Under the pieces are notes generated by a model. The model was not told the origin of the DNA and did no database searches. It saw only the letters and a list, made by a program, of their open reading frames with translations. The position numbers and the translations under genes were made by a program. 11,782 nt of DNA from Victivallales bacterium (GTDB lineage Bacteria; Verrucomicrobiota; Lentisphaeria; Victivallales; Victivallaceae): the NCBI GenBank assembly GCA_030634125.1, contig DAOWBJ010000020.1:1-11782 (forward strand). Direction: 5' to 3'. This document shows, piece by piece, positions 1-7,500 of the stretch. Each line of letters opens with the position of its first letter. Position 1 is the stretch's first letter.

Positions 1-79
1 AAACTTGCGCAATTGACAAGATTTTTCTTTTATCCTGTACAATGAACATAGCATGCAAAAGCGGATTAATCTATGTAGA

Positions 80-322
80 CTATATATCATGTCTATATTC
101 TCTAGTGCCCCAAAAAAACCAGAAATGGCATTCTTTCATCCAGGCTGTATCACCATTGTAATGCTTTGACTCAATTATAAAAGGGCAAAAAGAAGAATAA
201 GAAATACTACTTTCTATTGCATTAAATTTTTTCCATTCTTCAAATTCTTTTTGATTTTGCGATGAAGCATATTCATAATCCAGTTTAGGGGACTTTATTT
301 GTTTGTGTTTGTTGTTCCATAA
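80..322 (-). pseudogene. Possible remnant of an unrecognised gene, no start codon
   Basis: Reading the minus strand from 322 down to a TAG at 80-82 gives about 80 codons without a stop, in a frame different from the antitoxin whose 3' end it overlaps. From about position 283 the translation looks protein-like, with segments such as LDYEYASSQNQKEFEEW and HYNGDTAWMKECHFWFFW. There is no ATG, GTG or TTG near the 5' end of the frame and no ribosome binding site, so it cannot be an intact gene as read. It may be the 3' part of a gene decayed by deletion, or a chance open frame in AT-rich DNA. I do not recognise a family. The rest of 1-294 shows no other feature I can support. Confidence 0.2.
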
Positions 323-570
323 TTATTGATATACTTATGGAGTATGCTGGATATGAGAGTTTGATAAGGTAGCCCCTCCTGTAGAGCTTTTTTCTGAAAA
401 TGAACGAAATCCCGCTCTGTCATTCTTATATTAACTCTCTTATTTTTCCGCACGGTATTTTCGGCGACTTGTTTATAGCGGGCTGCTTTACTCTTGAAAT
501 CAGAGATTTGTTGCCACTCTCCCTTTTCAACGGAAGCCAACAGGTCTTTTTCTTCTGTAGTCAGTTTCAT
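295..570 (-). CDS. CopG-type antitoxin of a BrnT-like toxin-antitoxin pair
   Basis: This 91-residue protein is the likely antitoxin, which should bind and neutralise the toxin encoded just upstream and repress the shared promoter. Residues 46-82 hold a ribbon-helix-helix-like segment (VNIRMTERDFVHFQKKA followed by GLPYQTLISSILHKYI), typical of the CopG antitoxin family found beside BrnT-type toxins. The N-terminal 40 residues are acidic and basic mixed and probably form the toxin-binding arm. Its ATG (570-568) overlaps the toxin stop codon as ATGA, and an AGAGGT ribosome binding site (584-579) lies inside the toxin gene, so the two are translationally coupled. No terminator is visible after it. 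Family call is by recognition of the sequence pattern; neutralisation is inferred from family and context. Confidence 0.8.
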   Translation of the reverse strand: MKLTTEEKDLLASVEKGEWQQISDFKSKAARYKQVAENTVRKNKRVNIRMTERDFVHFQKKALQEGLPYQTLISSILHKYINNYGTTNTNK

Positions 571-848
571 TTTGAATTACCTCTTAAATATAGTTTTGTC
601 ATTTTCCTACTGGGAATAATTGTCTTAAGGAAAATCAATTTATCGTCTTCAACAAATGGAATAATATAAACATATTCCTCTATGTTAACAACAAAGATTT
701 TCTGTCCCAGATAACGCTTTTGATTCGGATGTTCAATGGCGTCGAGTAAGCCGCCATGAGTTAGATGGTAAACCACATCCTCAAATGTAACACCCCGCTC
801 TAATCTTAGTTGTTTATTTTTATCATCGTTCCAATCGAATGTTTTCAT
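567..848 (-). CDS. BrnT-like type II toxin (predicted ribonuclease fold)
   Basis: This is the predicted toxin of the pair, first gene of the operon as usual for brnTA. The 93-residue protein starts MKTFDWNDDKNKQLRLERGV and contains FEDVVYH, then IEHPNQKRYLGQKIFVVN and a C-terminal FLKTIIPSRKMTKLYL. This pattern matches a well-spread BrnT/RelE-like family that acts as an mRNA-cleaving toxin in studied members; activity here is inferred. The frame is open to an ATG at 875, but 875 lies within the spacer of a consensus promoter on the same strand. Transcription should begin at about 848, exactly at the ATG of MKTF, so 848 is the chosen start and implies a leaderless message. The stop overlaps the antitoxin start by ATGA. 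Confidence 0.8.
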   Translation of the reverse strand: MKTFDWNDDKNKQLRLERGVTFEDVVYHLTHGGLLDAIEHPNQKRYLGQKIFVVNIEEYVYIIPFVEDDKLIFLKTIIPSRKMTKLYLRGNSK

Positions 849-854
849 GGTTTT

Positions 855-883
855 ATTATAGTACATTGTGTGCATTTTGTCAA
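855..883 (-). promoter_or_regulatory. Consensus sigma-70 promoter of the toxin-antitoxin operon
   Basis: On the minus strand a perfect -35 TTGACA (883-878) and a perfect -10 TATAAT (860-855) are separated by exactly 17 bases. The expected transcription start is about 848, coinciding with the toxin ATG. Overlapping its upstream edge are two near-identical direct repeats on the plus strand, TTGTCAA (877-883) and TTGTTAA (887-893), ten bases apart, which could be an operator for the antitoxin (inference). Confidence 0.75.
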
Positions 884-973
884 CACTTGTTAATGCAATA
901 ATAAATATTTAGTGGTTATTTTTTTATAAAATCCATTTTTGTTGACTTGTTTGCATAGGAGGTTGAAAACTTG

Positions 974-982
974 TGATAAAAT
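974..982 (+). promoter_or_regulatory. Possible extended -10 promoter of the kinase-galU operon
   Basis: The plus strand reads TGATAAAAT, an extended -10 (TG, one base, TAAAAT with one mismatch to consensus). No well-spaced -35 is present: TTGCAT at 951-956 gives a 20-base spacer. A start near 989 would leave a leader of about 60 bases before the kinase ATG at 1049. It diverges from the toxin-antitoxin promoter across the same intergenic region. Confidence 0.3.
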
Positions 983-1048
983 GCTATTGTAACTACTTTT
1001 AATGTTAATGTAATTTAAGTGCTTACGAGATGAAAGTGGGGCTATTTT

Positions 1049-2071
1049 ATGATAATTAGGACAAAGGCGTTTCCACGGGCAGCTTTGATAGGTAATCCTT
1101 CTGATGGATATTTCGGCAAAACTATTGCGTTTGTTTTCAGCAATTATCATGCGGAAGTTCAACTTTATGAAAGCCCTGAACTCGATCTGCTTCCTTCATT
1201 GCGCGACCACTCCAGCTTCAAAAGTATAGATCATCTAGCCGAGGACGTTGGTTTGTTCGGGTATTACGGCGGCATCCGTCTGCTGAAGGCGACTATTAAA
1301 AAATTTCATGAGTACTGCCAGCATAACGCGATAAAGCTTGATGACCGTAATTTTACGATCCGTTATCAGACTACTATCCCCAACAGACTGGGTTTAGCCG
1401 GGTCTTCCGCGATTATTACCGCGTGTATTCGAGCTTTGAAACGCTTTTATAATGTCAAAATAGCCAAACCGATTTTAGCTAATCTGGTTTTGGCGGTGGA
1501 AAGAGAAGAACTCGGTATTGATGCTGGTCTACAGGATCGTGTTGCTCAAGCTTACAATATTCCTGTTTATATGGATTTTGACCGTGCCCACATGAATGAA
1601 TACGGCTACGGCTCATATAAAGAAATGGAATTACCTGAATCTTTAAATCTGTATATTGCCTTCCGTACTGATCTTTCGGAGGGTTCAGAGATTCTGCATG
1701 GACATCTCCGCGAGAATTATGAAAGCGGCAAGACGGAAGTCTTGGCGGCGATGAAAGAGTGGGCGGAATTGACTGACGAAGTGCATAAAAGTATTAACGG
1801 ACATGATTCTGAGGCATTGCATAAACTCATTGACCGCAACTATGATTTGCGCGAGGAAGTTTGTTTTACAATCAGTCCTAAAAATAAATTAATGGTTAAT
1901 CTGGCGCGGAACGCTGGAGCATCGGCGAAATTCACTGGTTCCGGCGGTGCGATTATCGGCACTTATGAGGATGAGGCAATGTTTGAGAGCCTGAAGAATA
2001 AATTAAATGCTGAAGATATTCAAATTATTAAACCGAAGATAGTTACTTCACTAGAAGAAGCTTTTCAATAA
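1049..2071 (+). CDS. GHMP-family sugar kinase, glucuronokinase-like
   Basis: The 340-residue cytoplasmic protein is a GHMP kinase that should phosphorylate the anomeric C1 of a sugar using ATP. Residues 15-27 (GNPSDGYFGKTIA), the phosphate-binding loop 111-121 (PNRLGLAGSSA) and motif 3 at 294-304 (KFTGSGGAIIG) are intact. GLQDRVAQAY (160-169) holds the likely catalytic Asp163. From memory, the match to plant glucuronokinase (EC 2.7.1.43, D-glucuronate to glucuronate 1-phosphate) runs through the whole length, including GYYGGIRLL at 71-79 and MDF...HM...G.G.Y..M at 175-193. Substrate is therefore likely glucuronate or a related sugar, though other C1 sugar kinases of the family remain possible. 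A weak AGTGGGG sits 8 bases before the ATG. The next gene, a nucleotidyltransferase, starts 12 bases downstream, as expected for a kinase/pyrophosphorylase pair. Confidence 0.85.
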   Translation: MIIRTKAFPRAALIGNPSDGYFGKTIAFVFSNYHAEVQLYESPELDLLPSLRDHSSFKSIDHLAEDVGLFGYYGGIRLLKATIKKFHEYCQHNAIKLDDRNFTIRYQTTIPNRLGLAGSSAIITACIRALKRFYNVKIAKPILANLVLAVEREELGIDAGLQDRVAQAYNIPVYMDFDRAHMNEYGYGSYKEMELPESLNLYIAFRTDLSEGSEILHGHLRENYESGKTEVLAAMKEWAELTDEVHKSINGHDSEALHKLIDRNYDLREEVCFTISPKNKLMVNLARNAGASAKFTGSGGAIIGTYEDEAMFESLKNKLNAEDIQIIKPKIVTSLEEAFQ

Positions 2072-2083
2072 GCGGAGAGAATA

Positions 2084-2953
2084 ATGATTAGAAAAGCTGT
2101 TATTCCGGCGGCTGGTTTCGGAACCCGGTTTCTGCCGTTCACCAAGGCCGTTCCAAAAGAAATGATTCCGCTGGTTGATAAACCGGTGATACAATACGTC
2201 ATCGAAGAAGCGGCGGCGGCGGCGGGAATTACCGATATTTTAATAATTGTCAGCACCGGCAAAATGGCGATCCAGGATCATTTCAATCCCGATGCCGGGC
2301 TTGAAGCGCGGCTTGAGGCAAACGGCAAGTCAGACTTGCTCGAAGAACTGCGCGGGATCAACAAATTAGCGAATTTGCATTATGTTTATCAGAAGGAATT
2401 AAAAGGTTTAGGCGACGCGGTTTTGTGCGCGAAAAACTTTGTCGGTGATGAGCCTTTCGCAATTTTGCTGGGTGATACGGTATTATCTTCTGACGGCAAG
2501 CCAGTCATTTCCCAACTCCTCGCGGCGCATGAACAAACGAATTCATCTATTGTCGCTCTTGAGGAAGTTCCCTGGGAAAAAACTTCACGTTACGGCGTGA
2601 TTGACGGCAAATCCGACGATGAAACTTTATATAAAGTAGGTGCTTTTGTCGAAAAACCAGCTCCCGAAGAAGCTCCTTCAAATCTGGTTATCGCCAGCCG
2701 TTATGTTTTCAATCCGGAGATATTTGATTATCTAGCCAAAACTCCGCGCGGCAAGGGCAATGAAATCCAACTAACAGACGCAATGCGTCTAATGCTCGAA
2801 GATCAGGCAATGTACGGTTATAAGTTCAAAGGCAAACGCCACGACATCGGCAACAAACTGGATTTTATTAAATCAACGATTGAGTTTGCCTTAAAGCGTC
2901 CTGAATTTAGAGATGATGTGCTGGAGTACATAAATAAAATAAGCCGGATGTAA
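2084..2953 (+). CDS. galU: UTP--glucose-1-phosphate uridylyltransferase (GalU type)
   Basis: This 289-residue cytoplasmic enzyme joins UTP and a sugar 1-phosphate to give a UDP-sugar and pyrophosphate; in the GalU family the usual substrate is glucose 1-phosphate. Length and layout are those of GalU. The nucleotide-binding loop is at 10-26 (AGFGTRFLPFTKAVPKE), the metal-binding Asp is Asp131 in LLGDTVL, VEKP at 189-192 carries the expected phosphate-contacting Lys191, EIQLTDA is at 227-233, and GKRHDIGNKLDF is at 250-261. A strong GGAGAG ribosome binding site (2074-2079) precedes the ATG, and only 12 bases separate it from the kinase, so the two are one operon. The context raises the possibility that it uses the kinase product, such as glucuronate 1-phosphate, instead of or beside glucose 1-phosphate. 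Residues 43-47 are five alanines coded by five GCG codons. No clear terminator follows. Confidence 0.92.
   Translation: MIRKAVIPAAGFGTRFLPFTKAVPKEMIPLVDKPVIQYVIEEAAAAAGITDILIIVSTGKMAIQDHFNPDAGLEARLEANGKSDLLEELRGINKLANLHYVYQKELKGLGDAVLCAKNFVGDEPFAILLGDTVLSSDGKPVISQLLAAHEQTNSSIVALEEVPWEKTSRYGVIDGKSDDETLYKVGAFVEKPAPEEAPSNLVIASRYVFNPEIFDYLAKTPRGKGNEIQLTDAMRLMLEDQAMYGYKFKGKRHDIGNKLDFIKSTIEFALKRPEFRDDVLEYINKISRM
2210..2224 (+). repeat. (GCG)5 trinucleotide run inside galU
   Basis: Five GCG codons in a row encode Ala43-Ala47. The family normally has four residues between the conserved Glu and Gly at this place (as remembered from E. coli GalU, NECIAAG), whereas here five alanines separate Glu42 and Gly48, which suggests a one-codon slippage gain. 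Confidence 0.6.
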
Positions 2954-3081
2954 CGGCTCAAGGGACTTTCGCCATCCAGGTTGTCAATTTTTTGTGAAAC
3001 AACTTAACAAAGAATTAAAATATATAACCATTTCAAAAAATAATCAAGCAAATTAATTTTATCTAACAAGACAATATTATT

Positions 3082-4314
3082 ATGAAAGAGTTCAGCTTAC
3101 TTATAAAACCGGCGTCTTTTGACTGCAATTTGCGCTGCGAATACTGTTTTTACCTGAGAAAAGAAGAAATTTTCGGACACTGCACGCATCGCATGTCTGA
3201 TGAGGTTTTGAAAAAAATGGTCTCATCATTCATTGATTTGGATATACGCAATCATATTTTTTCGTGGCAGGGCGGCGAACCAACCATTATGGGATTGGAT
3301 TTTTTCAAAAAAGCGCTGAAATTAATGCAGAAGCATGGCAATGGCAAAAATGTTACGAATACATTGCAGACTAACGGCACACTTCTGAATGACGATTGGG
3401 CAAAAGTCCTGCATGACTATAATTTTCTGGTCGGTTTGAGTTTAGACGGTCCGGCAAAAATTCACGACCAAAACCGCTTCGACGTCGGCGGCAAAGGTAC
3501 ACATCACAAAGTCATGGACGCAATCAAATTACTTGAACGGAATAACGTCGAATTCAATATTCTCACTCTGGTAAATCAAGCCAACGTCAAAAGACCTGTG
3601 GGAATATACCGTTATTTGAAAAACCTCGGCGTCAAATTCCACCAGTATATCGAATGTGTTGAATACATGCCTGACGGCAAGCTCGCGCCTTTTGCCGTCA
3701 GCGGAATAGAATGGGGTAAGTTTATATGTCAAATTTTTGACGAATGGTACAAAAATGACCGCTATAATATTTCTGTACGCTTGTTTGACACGATATTGAC
3801 CAAATTAGTTGATCATCAAGTAATCGCCTGCAATACGGGACGGGACTGTCGTCAATATCTGGTGGTTGAATACAACGGCGATATATACCCTTGTGATTTC
3901 TTTGTAGAACCACGCTTCAAGCTCGGGAACATCATGGAAAACAGCTGGGAGGAAATGCTTGAATCGTCATTGTACGAAGAATTCGGAAAACGCAAATGCG
4001 CTTCTGACGAACAATGCGGCGAATGTCAATGGCTCGAACTTTGTGCCGGATGCTGTCCCAAAAACCGTCCCGACTACAAACAGGACGCACGAGCTGTTTC
4101 AGAACTCTGCGCCGGCTGGAAAATGTTTTATTCGCATACCATTGAGCGCTTCAAAAGCTTAGCTGATGAAATCAGGCAGAATCGTGAATTAGAGCATCAA
4201 GCTCATATTCACCGGCAGGTAATGCACATGCTCCAGCAAGGCAAAATCGGCATGGAAGCCCCCTGTCCCTGCGGCAGCGGCAAGCTACTCAAAGAATGCA
4301 TGCCCCGGAGCTAA
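3082..4314 (+). CDS. Anaerobic sulfatase-maturating enzyme (radical SAM/SPASM), SEC-C tail truncated
   Basis: The enzyme oxidises the active-site Cys or Ser of sulfatases to formylglycine without oxygen, using S-adenosylmethionine. The radical-SAM cluster motif is C15-x3-C19-x2-C22, followed by WQGGEPT (62-68) and LQTNGTLL (95-102). The SPASM region keeps all eight cysteines for two auxiliary clusters: C250, C256, C271, C312, C315, C321, C325 and C343. This is the spacing I remember for Clostridium perfringens anSME shifted by five, and the proposed base Asp277 of that enzyme corresponds to Asp272. A C-terminal SEC-C motif begins CPCGSGKLLKEC (395-406), but the fourth ligand is replaced by Met and the protein ends four residues later; a one-base frameshift explains this (see the 4301-4411 entry). 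The ATG has no clear ribosome binding site. No sulfatase gene is in the window, so it must serve targets elsewhere. Confidence 0.93.
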   Translation: MKEFSLLIKPASFDCNLRCEYCFYLRKEEIFGHCTHRMSDEVLKKMVSSFIDLDIRNHIFSWQGGEPTIMGLDFFKKALKLMQKHGNGKNVTNTLQTNGTLLNDDWAKVLHDYNFLVGLSLDGPAKIHDQNRFDVGGKGTHHKVMDAIKLLERNNVEFNILTLVNQANVKRPVGIYRYLKNLGVKFHQYIECVEYMPDGKLAPFAVSGIEWGKFICQIFDEWYKNDRYNISVRLFDTILTKLVDHQVIACNTGRDCRQYLVVEYNGDIYPCDFFVEPRFKLGNIMENSWEEMLESSLYEEFGKRKCASDEQCGECQWLELCAGCCPKNRPDYKQDARAVSELCAGWKMFYSHTIERFKSLADEIRQNRELEHQAHIHRQVMHMLQQGKIGMEAPCPCGSGKLLKECMPRS

Positions 4315-4411
4315 ACCGCACATAATCACAGCTGGCTGTATTGATTGGGACGCAATTGGAGATATAGATATTTTCGATGCATTCAGGGGGCGAGTCTTGA
4401 TTTTCGGGTAG
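4301..4411 (+). other. Frame-shifted continuation of the sulfatase maturase SEC-C tail
   Basis: Just after the codon for C406 (4297-4299), the extra base A4300 puts ATG in frame. Without it the next codon is TGC, giving KECCPGA, which completes the CxCx8CC zinc motif of the SEC-C family. The alternative frame then stays open through HIITAGCIDWDAIGDIDIF to a TAG at 4409-4411. The restored ligand is seen directly; whether the 36-codon tail was ever translated is inference. The remaining gap up to the kinase gene (4412-4542) shows no convincing terminator or promoter. Confidence 0.4.
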
Positions 4412-4542
4412 TATTCAAACAATCCGGGCAGCAATAAGAATCTGGTTTTTTAAAAAATAAGCTTGTAATTACCCTTTTTGAATATTAAACTAATCATTAG
4501 ATGTGTATAATAATTTGTGGATGGAAAAACGCCGGGGCTGTC

Positions 4543-7500
4543 ATGGAGCATTTTCAAGACATTTTATTCAATGCAACATTGTTAATAGCAATGGGATTTG
4601 CTTACGTACGGATATTTCGTTTATTTCGTCAACGCCAGATAATGAGACAACTCTTCAATGGAATGCTGTTTGGTGCGATTGCTGTTATTGTAATGATGTT
4701 TCATCTCAAGTTAATGCCGGGATTAATTTTTGATTCCAGATCTATTATAATTAGCGTAGCCGGGCTTTTTGGCGGTCCAATTACCGCGGCGGTGAGCGTT
4801 CTAATTGCTGCTGCTTATCGAATTTGTCATGGAGGGGTAGGTACTACGCCTGGAGTTTTAATAATATTCGCCTCCGGGGGAATCGGCGTCGGGTATTACT
4901 ATTTAAGAAATAAATATCCAGCAACGATTAAGCCGTTGTATGTTTATCTCTTTGGATTAATTGTTCATGTTGCGATGCTTTTATGCATGTTCACCCTTCC
5001 ACTCGATATAGCATTAAAAATTCTCGAATCAATAACCATACCAGTAATGATAGTATATCCTTCTGTGTCTTTTATGGTAATTTACCTGTTGTTAGATAAA
5101 GAATCTAAAATCAAAGCTGAAAATACTCTAATTGAAAGAGAAAAACAATACAGTACCCTCCTTAATAATTTATCAACCGGAATTGTAATCCACGCCCCGG
5201 ATACGCGAGTTATATTCAGTAATCCTCGCGCGTCTCAACTGCTTGGACTCTCAACCAGTCAGATGCACGGCAAAACAGCTATTGACCCGGCCTGGCACTT
5301 TGTCATGGAAAATGGTTCTAAGATGACCGAGGATAATTATCCTGTAAATCAGGTTTTGCACACGCTTCATCCATTGACTGGATATATAGTTGGAATAAAT
5401 CGCGCGAAAAATGATTTGGCATGGCTATGGGTAAATGCATTTCCGGAATTTGACTTAGACCTGCAGCTGAGTCAAATAGTTGTTAGCTTTACAGACATCA
5501 CTAAAAATAAACAAGTGCAGGAAGCCCTCAAAGAGAGCGAAGAAAAACTCAGAATTACTCTTAACTCTATTGGAGACGGGGTCATTGTAACCGATACAAA
5601 GGCAATAGTTACCGACATGAATCCGGAATCCGAAAGGCTTACCGGATGGAAATTATCTGAAGCATCAGGAAAACCTTTGAGTAAAATTTTTAATATCATT
5701 AACGCGCAAACTCTTAAAACAGTAGAGAATGCAGTCGCAAAAGTAATCTCTACCGGACATATAGTCGGTTTGGCGAATCACACTATGCTGCTTGCAAAAG
5801 ATGGAACAAAATATCAAATATCTGACTCGGGCTCTCCCATAAGAGATAAAAGCGGAATCATTATAGGCGTAGTATTAGTATTCCGGGATGTAACTGATGA
5901 ATACAGGATGCAGGAAGAGCTATTAAAAAATGAAGAACAATTTAGAAATATTTTTGAGCACGGAATAAATATGTTTTATTCTCATACGCCAGATCATGTA
6001 CTCACTTATGTTAGTCCGCAAGTAAAGGATATTTTGGGCTATACTCAGGAAGAAGCTATGGTTAAGTGGATGGACCTTACATCTGATAATCCATTAAATC
6101 AGATTGCATTTGAATATACTGAAAAAGCAATAAAAACAGGCAGGCCGTCACGCGTTTACAATGTTGAATTAGTACATAAAAGCGGCAAGAAAATATGGGT
6201 GGAAGTTCGAGAGTCACCTGTAGTCAGGGATGGAAAAACAATTTCGATTGTAGGAGCACTGACTGATATTACCAAGCGGAAAAAGCATGAGGATGATCTG
6301 GAAAGAACGAAAAATCTGCTTGATGAGATTCAAACAGTAGCTGGAGTCGGCGGTTGGGAAATTGACTTTGAGAAGAATACTCACAGTTGGACAGAAGAAA
6401 ATTATCGGATTCATGAAACCACTCCCGAAGAGTACACCCCGACAATTGAAGGCACTATAAAATTTTATACACCGGAATCCGTTCCAATTATTAAAAAAGC
6501 AATTGATGATGCCATAAACTTAGGGAAAGAGTTTGACTTGGAGCTGGATATTATTACAGCCAAAGGACGAAAAATCACAATTCACACATCCAGCAAGGTG
6601 ATTCGCAAAAACGGAAAAACAGTCAGAATGCTCGGAGGGTTTCAGGATATAACTGAACACAAAAAAGCTGAACAGGATCTAAAAAACGCTTTAGCTAAGG
6701 CCGAGGAGGCCAATCGTTCCAAAAGTGAATTCCTCGCTACCATGTCACATGAAATAAGAACCCCGCTGAACGGAATAATTGGTTTTTCGGGAATCATGGA
6801 AAACACCTTACTCCACAGCGGCGACTGTCAAGATCGTGATAAACTTATTGAATATTTGGACATAATAAGCTCATGCGGAAAAAATGTAAATGAATTAATT
6901 AATGATATTCTAGAGCTGGCAAGCATTGAATCAGGAAACACAAATGTATTACTTGATAAGTTTTCTCCTGAACAACTAATCGCGGAGTGTATTGAAATTT
7001 TCAACTTCAAAGTTAAAGAAAAAAATATCAGCTTGACATTTAAACATGAAAACTTACCACTTGCGGTAATTGCCGCTAAACGCCAGTTCAGGCAAGTTGT
7101 ATTCAACCTTGTTGGAAACGCGATAAAGTTTACCAATAGTGATGGCGTTGCGGTTAAAGCTGATTATAAAGACGAAAATTTATTGATTAAAATTAAAGAT
7201 ACAGGAATTGGAATTCCTGATGAAATGAAGGATAAAATATTAAAGCCGTTCACACAAGTTGATCAGTCGTCAACCAGAAAATATGGAGGTATCGGACTCG
7301 GCTTGACAATCGTTTCAAGAATCCTGAAAAACCTGGGATCTTCCCTGAACATTGAAAGTGAACTAAATAAAGGAACAACGATGTCTTTCTCTTTCCCGGT
7401 CAAAATAAGCCATGATCATGCCCTGAAAAGCAAGTTAAAAAAAGAAAAGACAGTTCCGAAATCTCCAGTTAATGTTTTGGTTGTTGAAGACAATGATATT

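Noticed and set aside
13..43. Plus-strand promoter (TTGACA then TACAAT)
   Set aside because: The spacer is 19 bases and no plus-strand gene follows before the toxin-antitoxin pair.
1..55. Short minus-strand open frame running off the left edge from an ATG near 55
   Set aside because: Only 18 codons visible, no ribosome binding site and no recognisable sequence.
76..95. Inverted repeat TAGAC...GTCTA as terminator or operator
   Set aside because: Only 5 bp of stem with a 10-base loop, no T tract on either strand; likely chance in AT-rich sequence.
849..875. Nine-residue N-terminal extension of the toxin from ATG 875
   Set aside because: It lies between the -35 and the transcription start of a perfect promoter on the same strand, and family members begin near M-K-x-F-D-W.
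4412..4500. Terminator after the sulfatase maturase (T-run at 4446-4451)
   Set aside because: The bases before the T-run do not form a convincing stem.
4501..4542. Fourteen-residue extension of the sensor kinase from ATG 4501
   Set aside because: No ribosome binding site before 4501, and the added residues do not resemble the start of the 5TMR-LYT family. It cannot be excluded.
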